Below, in pieces: positions 1-6,744 of a stretch of DNA of 6,959 nt. The first letter of the stretch is position 1. Every line of letters starts with the position of its first letter. The notes beneath the pieces are model-generated. The model saw nothing but the letters and a program-made list of their open reading frames with translations. It was not told where the DNA came from and ran no database searches. The stretch spans positions 1-6,959 of the forward strand of contig CAMBPA010000068.1 of NCBI GenBank assembly GCA_945869355.1, written 5' to 3'. The position numbers and the translations under genes are program-made. This DNA comes from Bordetella parapertussis. GTDB taxonomy: Bacteria > Pseudomonadota > Gammaproteobacteria > Burkholderiales > Burkholderiaceae_B.

Positions 1-149
1 GTCCGGCACGTAACGGTCAGTGGGAATATTATTTCTATGTCGATGTAGAAGGGCATGCGCACGATGAACGTGTGAAGAAAGCTCTGGATGTTCTCAACTC
101 ACATTGTGCGTTTTTTAAGGTCTTGGGTTCCTATCCTGCGCAGTCATAA
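1..149 (+). CDS. pheA: PheA, C-terminal end of the ACT domain (partial, 5' end outside window)
   Basis: This is the tail of the bifunctional P-protein, chorismate mutase/prephenate dehydratase, which converts chorismate via prephenate to phenylpyruvate for phenylalanine synthesis in the cytoplasm. The readable frame begins at base 3 and gives 48 codons before TAA at 147-149. It starts P-A-R, and the two preceding bases (gt) fit a split Arg codon, consistent with the ESRPxR phenylalanine-binding motif of the ACT domain. WEYYFYVDVEGH and the terminal VLGSYP match the last strands of the regulatory ACT domain in PheA proteins. Neither the mutase nor the dehydratase domain is in the window, so the bifunctional form is inferred from the family and from the gene order. 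The next gene is hisC, 85 bp downstream. Confidence 0.93.
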   Translation, partial: PARNGQWEYYFYVDVEGHAHDERVKKALDVLNSHCAFFKVLGSYPAQS

Positions 150-234
150 GTCTTAAGTGACGATGAGGGTGTAGGTGTCGCGCTGCCTCTTCGTGTTGTC
201 TTTTCTTTGAATTAATTTTGTCGGTGCAATCCAT

Positions 235-1362
235 ATGTCTTCAAAAGATTTAGTGTTACATGCGCCCGCGCACATTGCTGCGATCGCCCCTTATCAGGCC
301 GGAAAGCCCATTGAAGAGCTCGCGCGCGAATTTGGTCTCGATGCGTCAAAGATTGTGAAGCTCGCGTCAAACGAAAACCCCTTGGGAATGCCCGAGTCTG
401 CAAAGCAGGCATTGAATGCTGCGGTTGCAAATCTTGGTCGTTACCCTGATCCTGCAGGCTTTGATTTAAAGAAAGCGATTTCGCAGCGGTTTGGTGTGGA
501 CCAAGGCTGGCTCACGCTTGGCAATGGATCGAATGACATCCTTGAGCTGGTTGCTTCGGCTTTGATTGAGCTGGGCAGCGCGGTGGTGTATTCGCAATAT
601 GCTTTTGTGGTCTATCGTTTGGCCACTCAGGCGCGAGGCGCCAAGCACATCGTCGTGCCGGCCAAAGAACATGGCCATGATTTGCCAGCCATGCTTGAGG
701 CGATCACGCCCGAGACAAAAATTGTGTATGTCGCGAACCCGAACAACCCGACGGGTACTTATTTGTCGGTTGACGCGATTGAGTCTTTCCTTGCCAGTGT
801 GGCGGCACGCCACGGCACGCGTGTGACCGTTGTCTTGGATGAGGCTTATAACGAATTCCTCGAACCCGCGCTGCGCGTCGATGGCGTGGCGCTCGTCAGG
901 CGCTATCCCAATTTGATCGTATCGCGTAGTTTTTCAAAAGCCTATGGTTTGGCCGGCTTGCGCGTCGGATTTGCGATGGCGCAACCTGTGCTGACTGATC
1001 TATTGAATCGCGTACGACAGCCTTTTAATGTGAACTCTCTGGCGCAAGCTGCAGCGATTGCAGCTCTTAACGACAAAGAATTTTTGGCTAAAAGTTTTGC
1101 TGTGAATCGCGATGGCAAAAAGCAGTTGCAGCAGGGGTTCGAAAAACTTGCTTTGCAGTTTGTCCCGAGCTACGCCAATTTTGTATTGGTAAAAGTTGGT
1201 GATGCAGCCCGAATCAATCTTGAACTGCTCAAGCGCGGCGTCATCGTGCGTCCAGTGGCCGGCGATGGTTTGCCCGAGTGGTTGCGTGTTTCAATTGGTT
1301 TACCTCACGAGAACCAGACATTTCTGGATGCATTGACAGCCGTATTGAAAGCGGCGCCTTGA
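235..1362 (+). CDS. hisC: Histidinol-phosphate aminotransferase (HisC), aromatic-operon copy
   Basis: This is a PLP-dependent class I/II aminotransferase of 375 aa, full length for HisC. HisC interconverts imidazole-acetol phosphate and histidinol phosphate using glutamate/2-oxoglutarate in histidine synthesis. Visible family motifs are SNENP (45-49), GNGSND (96-101), NPNNPTG (168-174, cofactor ring contact), DEAY (202-205), and SFSKAYGLAGLRVG (232-245) with the Schiff-base lysine at K235. RVSIG (351-355) carries the arginine expected to bind the substrate carboxylate. The ATG at 235 is the first usable start after an in-frame stop at 208-210, and no convincing Shine-Dalgarno precedes it. The gene lies between pheA and tyrA, not in a his operon. 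By analogy with HisC proteins in aromatic operons, it may also transaminate phenylpyruvate or 4-hydroxyphenylpyruvate; that is inference. Confidence 0.95.
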   Translation: MSSKDLVLHAPAHIAAIAPYQAGKPIEELAREFGLDASKIVKLASNENPLGMPESAKQALNAAVANLGRYPDPAGFDLKKAISQRFGVDQGWLTLGNGSNDILELVASALIELGSAVVYSQYAFVVYRLATQARGAKHIVVPAKEHGHDLPAMLEAITPETKIVYVANPNNPTGTYLSVDAIESFLASVAARHGTRVTVVLDEAYNEFLEPALRVDGVALVRRYPNLIVSRSFSKAYGLAGLRVGFAMAQPVLTDLLNRVRQPFNVNSLAQAAAIAALNDKEFLAKSFAVNRDGKKQLQQGFEKLALQFVPSYANFVLVKVGDAARINLELLKRGVIVRPVAGDGLPEWLRVSIGLPHENQTFLDALTAVLKAAP

Positions 1363-1365
1363 CCC

Positions 1366-2241
1366 ATGACAAAGCTAAAAGTCGGCACGTTGGCAGTAGT
1401 GGGCGTTGGCTTAATTGGCGGCTCGTTTGCCGCTGCCTTGCGTCGTGCTGGGGGCGTTGATCGAATTCTTGGTGCTGGGCGTCGTCCTAAAACGCTCGCG
1501 CAGGCGGTCGCCTTAGGTCTGATTGACGAGGCCGTGACCCTCCAACAGGCTGCTGCACGTGCGGATTTAATTTTTATCGCGGCGCCTGTTGGTGCATTTG
1601 AAGCGATTTTTTCTGAGATCGCTCCCCATCTTGGCGCTAAAACTATTGTGACCGATGGAGGCAGCACAAAGCGTAATGTGATCGAGGCCGCACGGTCTGG
1701 CTTGGGTCCGCGCGTTGCTCAGTTTGTTCCGGGGCATCCTATGGCGGGTTCGCACGAAAAAGGACCTGAAGCAGCCGACCCAGATTTGTACGTGGGTCGT
1801 CGGGTGATGCTCACTCCGCTTGTCGAAAATCATCCAGAGGATATCGCCCTGGTTCAGGCCCTGTGGCAGCAGTGTGGCGCAAACGTTGTGTGTATTGATT
1901 CCAATCAGCACGACGGCGTGGTCGCTGCGGTGAGCCATTTGCCCCATTGGGTTGCAGCGTTGTATATGGAATACATCACGGGTGGTGATGACGCGGCCTT
2001 AAAACTTGAAACTGCTGGATCAGGGTTCAGAGACTTTACGCGTGTCGCGCAGGGCTCACCTGAAATGTGGCGCGATATATTTGTGGCGAACCGCGATGCC
2101 ATGCTCACTGAGCTCGCCTCCTTGCGTCAGGTCATGGATCGTGCCGAGCATGCCTTGCGTGAACACGACGCTGTCTGGCTTGAGGAGATGCTTGCTCGCG
2201 CGGCTCAGGCGCGTGCGGATTGGCCGGGCAATTTGAAATGA
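1366..2241 (+). CDS. tyrA: Prephenate (or cyclohexadienyl) dehydrogenase, monofunctional TyrA
   Basis: TyrA oxidatively decarboxylates prephenate to 4-hydroxyphenylpyruvate (or arogenate to tyrosine) with NAD(P)+. The 291-aa protein has an N-terminal Rossmann fold with GVGLIGG at 13-19, the TDGGSTK segment at 96-102, and [15 protein letters not shown] at 123-137. H124 in that last segment corresponds to the catalytic histidine of the family. HLPH (191-194) and FRDFTRVA (221-228) are conserved in the helical C-terminal dimerisation domain. It has no fused chorismate mutase and no C-terminal ACT domain, so it is the short monofunctional type. The end of the second strand reads GAGRR (36-40), with basic residues where NAD-specific enzymes usually have an acidic one. 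The start lies 3 bp after the hisC stop without a clear Shine-Dalgarno, and its stop overlaps the aroA start. Substrate preference cannot be settled from sequence. Confidence 0.95.
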   Translation: MTKLKVGTLAVVGVGLIGGSFAAALRRAGGVDRILGAGRRPKTLAQAVALGLIDEAVTLQQAAARADLIFIAAPVGAFEAIFSEIAPHLGAKTIVTDGGSTKRNVIEAARSGLGPRVAQFVPGHPMAGSHEKGPEAADPDLYVGRRVMLTPLVENHPEDIALVQALWQQCGANVVCIDSNQHDGVVAAVSHLPHWVAALYMEYITGGDDAALKLETAGSGFRDFTRVAQGSPEMWRDIFVANRDAMLTELASLRQVMDRAEHALREHDAVWLEEMLARAAQARADWPGNLK

Positions 2242-3554
2242 GCATGGCCCCTAGTCTTGAACTAAGGCACGGAGTCACGGCCCAAGGCAGCGTGAACTTA
2301 CCGGGATCAAAAAGTATTTCGAATCGCGTGTTGTTATTGTCTGCACTGGCGACTGGCAGCACACGTATCGACGGTTTACTGCAGTCGGACGACACGAGCG
2401 TTATGTTGACGGCACTGCGCGAGCTGGGCGTGCAGATCGGCACGCATGCGACGGACTCCGTGACAGTGCAGGGCGTATCGCGCTTTCCCGTTGAGCGCGC
2501 CAAACTCTTCATGGGAAATGCCGGCACGGCGATCCGCCCCTTGACGGCGGCACTCGCCATGATGGGCGGTCACTACACGTTATCTGGTGTTCCCCGCATG
2601 CACGAACGCCCGATTGGTGATTTGGTAGATGGTTTGCGTGGAATGGGAGCCTGTCTCAGCTATCTTGGACAGGACGGCTACCCACCGCTACAAATTGAAC
2701 CGGCCGGCACGCTATTGGATCGGGTCGCCGTCCAAGGTTCCGTCTCTAGTCAATTTTTAACTGCCGTGTTGTTGGCAGCGCCGCTCGCGGTTGCGCGCTC
2801 CGGCAAGGCGTTGGTCATTGACGTTGTCGGCGAGTTGATCTCCAAGCCCTACATTGAGATCACTCTCAATTTGATGGCACGCTTTGGTGTGACCGTTGAG
2901 CGTCACGGGTGGCAACAGTTTTTGGTGCCTGCCGGCTCAGTCTATCGCTCACCCCGACAAATCTATGTAGAGGGCGATGCGTCGTCCGCCTCGTACTTTT
3001 TAGCGCTTGGTGCGATTGGGGGTGGCTCAGTCACCATCAATGGTGTCGGGGCGCAAAGCATACAGGGCGATGTCGCGTTTGCTGACACCATTGAAGCGAT
3101 GGGTGCGCAGGTCAAGCGCGATGCCGCCTCGATCGAAGTGATTGGCGTTCAAGTGGCATGCGGAGAGAAACTCAAAGCCTTCGATGCCGACTTTAATTTG
3201 ATTCCCGATGCGGCCATGACGGCGGCAGCACTTGCCTTGTTTGCGGACGGTCCCTGCACCTTGCGAAATATCGGTAGCTGGCGCGTGAAGGAAACGGATC
3301 GTATCGAGGCGATGCAAACCGAGTTGCGCAAGCTTGGCGCGCAGGTCGAGAGCGGCCCAGACTGGTTACGCGTTTGGCCTATTGCTTCGGGTGGTTGGCA
3401 GGATGCACATATCCATACCTATGACGATCATCGCATGGCGATGTGTTTCTCGCTTGCGGCCTTTGGTCAAAGCCGAGTCACCATTCTGGATCCCGGTTGC
3501 GTGAGCAAGACTTTTCCGACTTACTTCGACGTGTACGGCAGCCTGATTTCATGA
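2238..3554 (+). CDS. aroA: EPSP synthase (3-phosphoshikimate 1-carboxyvinyltransferase), class I
   Basis: AroA transfers the enolpyruvyl group of PEP to shikimate-3-phosphate, the penultimate step to chorismate. With the ATG at 2238 the protein is 438 aa, normal for the family. Motifs, counted from that start, are [10 protein letters not shown] (21-30), NAGTAIRPL (104-112), RMHERPI (120-126), [10 protein letters not shown] (167-176), IPDAAMT (332-338) with the likely general base D334, RVKETDR (349-355), TYDDHRMAM (404-412) and VSKTFP (432-437). NAGTAIRP retains the glycine (G106) and proline (P111) of class I, glyphosate-sensitive enzymes. I chose 2238 because its ATG overlaps the tyrA TGA as ATGA. 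A TTG at 2220 would add six residues that do not look family-like, and an ATG at 2244 is also possible. The stop overlaps cmk by 4 bp. Confidence 0.96.
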   Translation: MSMAPSLELRHGVTAQGSVNLPGSKSISNRVLLLSALATGSTRIDGLLQSDDTSVMLTALRELGVQIGTHATDSVTVQGVSRFPVERAKLFMGNAGTAIRPLTAALAMMGGHYTLSGVPRMHERPIGDLVDGLRGMGACLSYLGQDGYPPLQIEPAGTLLDRVAVQGSVSSQFLTAVLLAAPLAVARSGKALVIDVVGELISKPYIEITLNLMARFGVTVERHGWQQFLVPAGSVYRSPRQIYVEGDASSASYFLALGAIGGGSVTINGVGAQSIQGDVAFADTIEAMGAQVKRDAASIEVIGVQVACGEKLKAFDADFNLIPDAAMTAAALALFADGPCTLRNIGSWRVKETDRIEAMQTELRKLGAQVESGPDWLRVWPIASGGWQDAHIHTYDDHRMAMCFSLAAFGQSRVTILDPGCVSKTFPTYFDVYGSLIS

Positions 3555-4237
3555 GTTCAGCCATCCCAGTCATTACGATTGATGGACCAACGGCTTCGGG
3601 CAAAGGTACCGTGGCGCAGCGTGTGGCCTCAGCGCTCGGTTGGGGCGTGCTTGATAGCGGGGCGCTTTATCGGCTGACGGCACTAGCCGTGCATCAGCAA
3701 GCGATCGATCCAGAGAACGAAACAGCTGTCGCCGACCTGGCGGCAACGCTGGATGTTCAGTTCCGGCCCAATGAGATTCTGCTTGGTGGTCAAGATGTGT
3801 CGGAGGTCATCCGGCAAGAGCATGTTGGCAATCTGGCATCACGACTTGCCCCTAATCCTAAGTTACGCGCAGCGTTATTGAGTCGTCAGCGAGCGTTTCG
3901 CCTGGCTCCGGGGCTTGTGGCGGATGGCAGGGATATGGGGACCATTGTTTTTCCAGACGCCCAGGTAAAAATATTCTTAATTGCCGACGTACAAGGGCGT
4001 GCGCAGCGACGTGCTAAGCAGTTGATCGAAAAGGGAATTTCTGCTAATCTACAAGACCTTCTTGCAGATATGCGTGCCCGCGATGCCCGAGATACTCAAC
4101 GTTCGGTCGCGCCACTCATCGCAGCAAAGGACGCACACGTGGTGGATTCGTCGATGCTGACGATTGATCAAACGGTGCAAACTGTCCTTGACCTCTGGTC
4201 AAGATTTTTATCCAATCCACCCAGTTCGGGTGCGTAA
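3551..4237 (+). CDS. cmk: Cytidylate kinase
   Basis: Cmk phosphorylates CMP and dCMP with ATP in the cytoplasm, recycling nucleotides from RNA turnover and phospholipid synthesis. The 228-aa product carries a P-loop GPTASGKGT (12-20), DSGALYR (35-41), [12 protein letters not shown] (126-137), RRAKQL (153-158) and the arginine-rich [13 protein letters not shown] (177-189), which lines the CMP site and lid in bacterial Cmk. Length is normal for the long Gram-negative type with the extra nucleotide-binding insert. The ATG at 3551 overlaps the aroA TGA as ATGA, and the protein begins [13 protein letters not shown] as expected. The same frame stays open upstream to an ATG at 3443, but that would add 36 residues encoded inside aroA and before the P-loop strand, so it is not used. 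The last codons contain a hairpin and promoter-like sequence facing rpsA. Confidence 0.96.
   Translation: MSSAIPVITIDGPTASGKGTVAQRVASALGWGVLDSGALYRLTALAVHQQAIDPENETAVADLAATLDVQFRPNEILLGGQDVSEVIRQEHVGNLASRLAPNPKLRAALLSRQRAFRLAPGLVADGRDMGTIVFPDAQVKIFLIADVQGRAQRRAKQLIEKGISANLQDLLADMRARDARDTQRSVAPLIAAKDAHVVDSSMLTIDQTVQTVLDLWSRFLSNPPSSGA
4187..4203 (+). repeat. Perfect inverted repeat with trailing T-run at the end of cmk
   Basis: CTTGACC (4187-4193) and GGTCAAG (4197-4203) are perfect inverted repeats around a 3-base TCT loop, giving a 7-bp stem, followed by A and five T's (4205-4209). It lies within the last cmk codons (Leu-Asp-Leu-Trp-Ser-Arg-Phe-Leu), about 67 bp before rpsA. The shape resembles a weak intrinsic terminator or attenuator, or a small operator. 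Chance and coding constraint are also possible, since the codons must specify real amino acids. Function is inferred, not shown. Confidence 0.45.
4188..4216 (+). promoter_or_regulatory. Candidate sigma-70 promoter for rpsA inside the cmk 3' end
   Basis: TTGACC (4188-4193) matches five of six -35 consensus positions. With a 17-bp spacer it is followed by TCCAAT (4211-4216), which matches four of six -10 positions. Transcription would begin near 4223 and give a leader of about 47 nt before rpsA. rpsA of E. coli is known to have its own promoters upstream and within cmk, which makes an internal promoter reasonable here. The -35 box is also the left arm of the inverted repeat, so this could be a coincidence of the hairpin. 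Confidence 0.35.
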
Positions 4238-4269
4238 CCGGCTCCAAAGGCCATCTGGACTTCCATCTC

Positions 4270-5982
4270 ATGTTAACTCAACAAACCTCAACCCAAGCCG
4301 GCGAAAGTTTTGCCGCGCTGTTTGCAGAAAGTATCCAAAAGCAGGACATGAAATCCGGCGAGGTTATTTCCGCCGAAGTCGTACGTATCGATCACAACTT
4401 TGTGGTCGTGAATGCGGGTCTCAAGTCTGAGGCACTCATTCCGTTAGAAGAATTCCTCAACGATCAGGGCGAGCTCGAAGTCAAACCCGGCGATTTTGTG
4501 TCGGTTGCTATTGATTCGCTCGAAAACGGCTACGGTGATACCGTGCTGTCCCGTGACCGCGCCAAGCGCTTGTCGGCTTGGTTGTCGCTCGAGCAGTCGC
4601 TCGACAAAAATGAACTCGTTACTGGCACGATTACAGGTAAGGTAAAGGGCGGCCTAACCGTCATGACCGCCGGGATTCGCGCGTTCTTGCCAGGTTCGTT
4701 GGTCGATTTGCGTCCTGTCAAGGACACAACGCCTTTCGAAGGCAAGACCATGGAGTTCAAAGTTATCAAGCTCGATCGCAAGCGTAACAACGTTGTGTTG
4801 TCGCGTCGTGCTGTGCTCGAAGCCAGCATGGGTGAAGATCGTCAGAAGCTACTCGAAAACCTCCAGGAGGGTTCGATCGTTAAGGGCGTAGTCAAGAACA
4901 TCACCGACTATGGCGCCTTCGTAGACCTCGGCGGTATCGACGGTCTGCTGCACATCACCGATATGGCATGGCGTCGCGTGCGTCATCCTTCGGAAGTGTT
5001 GACGGTTGGTCAGGAAGTCGAAGCAAAAGTCCTTAAGTTCGATCAAGAAAAGAGCCGTGTGTCGCTTGGCGTCAAACAGCTTGGCGAAGATCCATGGGTG
5101 GGTCTCGCACGTCGCTACCCACAGGGTACACGTCTGTTCGGTAAAGTCACGAACCTCACCGACTACGGTTCATTCGTTGAAGTGGAAGCCGGCATCGAAG
5201 GCTTGGTCCACGTGTCTGAAATGGACTGGACCAACAAGAACGTTGATCCACGTAAGGTTGTGACACTCGGCGAAGAAGTCGAAGTCATGGTCCTCGAGAT
5301 CGACGAAGACCGTCGCCGTATCTCCTTGGGCATGAAGCAGTGCCGTCAGAACCCATGGGAAGAGTTTGCAGCAAACTTCAAGCGTGGCGACAAAGTGCGC
5401 GGCGCGATCAAGTCGATCACCGACTTTGGTGTGTTTGTTGGGTTGGCTGGCGGCATCGATGGCTTGGTTCATCTCTCGGACTTGTCCTGGACTGAAACCG
5501 GCGAAGAGGCTGTGCGTAATTTCAAGAAGGGTGACGAGCTTGATGCCGTTGTGCTCGGCATCGATACCGACAAAGAGCGTATTTCCCTTGGTGTGAAGCA
5601 GCTAGAGGGCGATCCCTTCAATAACTTCGTGGGGACCTACGACAAAGGTGCTGTGGTGCCTGGTAATGTGAAGTCGGTTGATGCTAAAGGCGCAACAGTG
5701 ACCTTGTCGCTGGAAGTCGAAGGCTACTTGCGTGCTTCCGAAATGGCTTCAGGTCGTGTCGAAGATGCGACCACCGTCATGAAGGCTGGGGACAACATCG
5801 AAGTCATGATTATCAACGTTGATCGCAAAACACGTTCGATTCAGTTGTCGATCAAGGCGCGTGACAGCGCGGATACCGCTGACACCATGCAGCGTATGAC
5901 TGAAGCAAGTGCTTCGTCGGGCACAACCAATTTGGGCGCATTGCTCAAGGCCAAGCTCGATCAGGCGCGTGACACTGAATAA
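4270..5982 (+). CDS. rpsA: 30S ribosomal protein S1
   Basis: S1 is the large, loosely attached 30S protein that binds and unfolds mRNA, helping initiation on structured or weakly Shine-Dalgarno-led messages. The 570-aa protein contains six S1/OB-fold repeats at about residues 30-97, 116-182, 201-270, 286-357, 372-444 and 459-530. Repeats 3 to 5 show the RNA-binding signature T-D-Y/F-G-x-F-V and the closing R-V/I-S-L-G-V/M-K-Q. Domains 1 and 2 are more divergent and normally dock on S2 and the ribosome. The tail [15 protein letters not shown] (551-565) is the usual C-terminal motif in this group. No good Shine-Dalgarno precedes the ATG at 4270; the last 20 leader bases are gccatctggacttccatctc. 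Weak leader signals and autoregulation by free S1 are known for E. coli rpsA. The spacing of 32 bp after cmk and 5 bp before ihfB suggests co-transcription with both. Confidence 0.98.
   Translation: MLTQQTSTQAGESFAALFAESIQKQDMKSGEVISAEVVRIDHNFVVVNAGLKSEALIPLEEFLNDQGELEVKPGDFVSVAIDSLENGYGDTVLSRDRAKRLSAWLSLEQSLDKNELVTGTITGKVKGGLTVMTAGIRAFLPGSLVDLRPVKDTTPFEGKTMEFKVIKLDRKRNNVVLSRRAVLEASMGEDRQKLLENLQEGSIVKGVVKNITDYGAFVDLGGIDGLLHITDMAWRRVRHPSEVLTVGQEVEAKVLKFDQEKSRVSLGVKQLGEDPWVGLARRYPQGTRLFGKVTNLTDYGSFVEVEAGIEGLVHVSEMDWTNKNVDPRKVVTLGEEVEVMVLEIDEDRRRISLGMKQCRQNPWEEFAANFKRGDKVRGAIKSITDFGVFVGLAGGIDGLVHLSDLSWTETGEEAVRNFKKGDELDAVVLGIDTDKERISLGVKQLEGDPFNNFVGTYDKGAVVPGNVKSVDAKGATVTLSLEVEGYLRASEMASGRVEDATTVMKAGDNIEVMIINVDRKTRSIQLSIKARDSADTADTMQRMTEASASSGTTNLGALLKAKLDQARDTE
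4870..5601 (+). repeat. Internal repeats encoding S1 domains 3, 4 and 5
   Basis: Three consecutive units (about 4870-5079, 5125-5340 and 5383-5601) encode similar OB-fold modules and keep visible nucleotide similarity. The clearest shared core is ATCACCGACT or CTCACCGACT followed by a Tyr or Phe codon and GGT/GGC (around 4900, 5155 and 5417). This is the conserved modular structure of S1, not a separate element. It could cause short-read misassembly or recombination between modules, though divergence between the units is substantial. Confidence 0.7.
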
Positions 5983-5987
5983 CCTCA

Positions 5988-6311
5988 GTGACTAAGTCAG
6001 AGCTCATCGCAGCGCTTGCGGCCCGTTATTCACAACTGGCCGCACGCGACACAGATTACGCGGTCAAGACCGTTCTTGATGCAATGGCCCAGGCGCTCGC
6101 CGAAGGTCAACGCATCGAGATTCGCGGTTTTGGCAGCTTTTCTTTGTCCGAGCGTGCGCCGCGCGTGGGTCGTAACCCGAAGTCTGGCGAACAAGTCCTG
6201 GTACCTGGTAAGCAGGTGCCGCACTTCAAGGCGGGTAAAGAGTTGCGAGAACGTGTTGATTTAGAAGATGAGCAGCCTGTACTTGAAGCTGCGAATCGGA
6301 AAACCGCCTGA
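5988..6311 (+). CDS. ihfB: Integration host factor subunit beta
   Basis: IHF-beta pairs with IHF-alpha to bind and sharply bend DNA at specific sites, assisting recombination, replication and transcription. The 107-aa protein begins MTKSELI like the E. coli subunit. It has [11 protein letters not shown] (43-53) with E44 and R46 at the positions used for sequence contacts, and GRNPKSGE (61-68) on the beta arm with the DNA-intercalating proline at P64. [14 protein letters not shown] (77-90) completes the fold. The initiation codon is GTG at 5988, which is supported because the alignment starts exactly there and it lies 5 bp after the rpsA stop. No Shine-Dalgarno is evident, so translational coupling to rpsA is likely. 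Compared with the E. coli protein it has about 13 extra C-terminal residues. Its last three codons form the left arm of the terminator. Confidence 0.97.
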   Translation: MTKSELIAALAARYSQLAARDTDYAVKTVLDAMAQALAEGQRIEIRGFGSFSLSERAPRVGRNPKSGEQVLVPGKQVPHFKAGKELRERVDLEDEQPVLEAANRKTA

Positions 6312-6325
6312 TTGGCGGTTTTTTT
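6300..6325 (+). terminator. Intrinsic terminator ending the rpsA-ihfB transcript
   Basis: AAAACCGCC (6300-6308) pairs perfectly with GGCGGTTTT (6314-6322) around the 5-base loop TGATT, and the T-run covers 6319-6325. The left arm is exactly the last three sense codons of ihfB (Lys-Thr-Ala), and the TGA stop opens the loop. A-rich left and T-rich right arms could also allow some termination from the opposite strand, but no opposing gene is seen. Confidence 0.92.
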
Positions 6326-6348
6326 ATGAACTCGAGTGGCAGGACGCT

Positions 6349-6354
6349 TACAAT
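6349..6354 (+). promoter_or_regulatory. Candidate -10 element for lapA-lapB
   Basis: TACAAT matches five of six positions of the -10 consensus and lies between the ihfB terminator and lapA, where a new promoter is expected. The matching -35 region is poor (TTATGA at 6324-6329, 19-bp spacing, three of six). Transcription would begin near 6361, about 22 nt before the lapA ATG. Confidence 0.3.
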
Positions 6355-6368
6355 CTTCTTTTGGATAT

Positions 6369-6374
6369 AGGGAG
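6369..6374 (+). promoter_or_regulatory. Shine-Dalgarno of lapA
   Basis: AGGGAG lies 8 bases before the ATG at 6383 and fixes that start. It contrasts with the upstream genes, whose starts lack a comparable site. Confidence 0.7.
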
Positions 6375-6382
6375 CATCGGTC

Positions 6383-6700
6383 ATGCGTTACATCGTCTGG
6401 GCTTTGCGCTTGATCATATTTTTAGCCGTCCTGTTATTTGCGCTTAAAAACACGGATCCTGTGGGCGTGACCTTTTATGGTGATTGGGCCATACAGGGCG
6501 TGCCGTTGATTGTGGTGATGCTGACCACCTTTATTTTAGGTACGGTATTTGGTTTGTTGCTCACCGTTCCTGGTTCCTTGCGCCGTCGGCGTGAGATAGC
6601 GCGTCTGCGTAAAGAGCTTGAGCGCATTCAGGCGGCTGTTAATCCTGAGGCGAGTGCTCAGACACCTCCGGAACTATTGGTGCCGATGTCACCGCTTTGA
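6383..6700 (+). CDS. lapA: LapA, lipopolysaccharide assembly protein A (DUF1049 family)
   Basis: LapA is a small inner-membrane protein that in E. coli acts with LapB in lipopolysaccharide assembly and regulation; its biochemical role is less clear than that of LapB. The 105-aa product has two hydrophobic segments, about residues 4-21 and 39-62. Between them is the family motif LKNTDPVGVTFYGDW (21-35). The second segment ends in LGTVFGLLL. It is followed by a basic, helical stretch LRRRREIARLRKELER (66-81), likely a short cytoplasmic coiled coil, and a Pro-rich tail. Length and topology are typical of DUF1049 proteins. The start is supported by the Shine-Dalgarno at 6369-6374. It is separated from ihfB by a terminator and followed 44 bp later by lapB, so lapA-lapB are probably one unit. 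Confidence 0.9.
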   Translation: MRYIVWALRLIIFLAVLLFALKNTDPVGVTFYGDWAIQGVPLIVVMLTTFILGTVFGLLLTVPGSLRRRREIARLRKELERIQAAVNPEASAQTPPELLVPMSPL

Positions 6701-6733
6701 TGCATGTCGGCGCATTGTGTGTGTAATTGCTTT

Positions 6734-6737
6734 AGGA
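6734..6737 (+). promoter_or_regulatory. Shine-Dalgarno supporting the GTG start of lapB
   Basis: AGGA lies 7 bases before the GTG at 6745. An ATG at 6738 is out of frame and reaches a stop within six codons, so the GTG is the likely start. Confidence 0.55.
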
Positions 6738-6744
6738 ATGACAC

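Noticed and set aside
165..200. Possible rho-independent terminator after pheA
   Set aside because: The only pairing found (AGGTG with TGCCT) is 5 bp with wobble pairs, and no clean T-run follows at the proper distance.
466..813. 115-codon minus-strand open frame inside hisC
   Set aside because: It is fully covered by hisC codons with intact PLP motifs, and has no family resemblance and no visible ribosome site.
2220..2237. TTG at 2220 as the start of aroA
   Set aside because: The added residues are encoded within tyrA and do not resemble AroA N-termini. The ATG at 2238 forms the typical ATGA overlap with the tyrA stop.
2132..2560. 142-codon open frame on the minus strand across the tyrA-aroA junction
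   Set aside because: It lies opposite two unmistakable genes, and its translation has low-complexity Arg/Ala/Pro-rich composition with no recognisable motif; this is an antisense shadow.
3443..3550. Upstream in-frame ATG extending cmk by 36 residues
   Set aside because: The extension lies inside conserved aroA coding sequence (the DDHRMAM region onward), and Cmk proteins start just before the P-loop strand, as at 3551.
4166..4200. Possible IHF binding site (GATCAA / TTGA elements) upstream of rpsA, hinting at IHF autoregulation
   Set aside because: Neither strand keeps the full WATCAR-N4-TTR consensus, so the partial matches are no better than chance.
4164..4430. 88-codon plus-strand open frame spanning the cmk end and rpsA start
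   Set aside because: It is out of frame with both genes, its sequence is basic with no motif, and no Shine-Dalgarno is present. A leader peptide controlling rpsA was considered but nothing supports it.
5170..5472. 100-codon minus-strand open frame inside rpsA
   Set aside because: It arises opposite the repetitive S1 domains, and similar antisense frames recur (for example 4530-4829), as expected from biased codon use.
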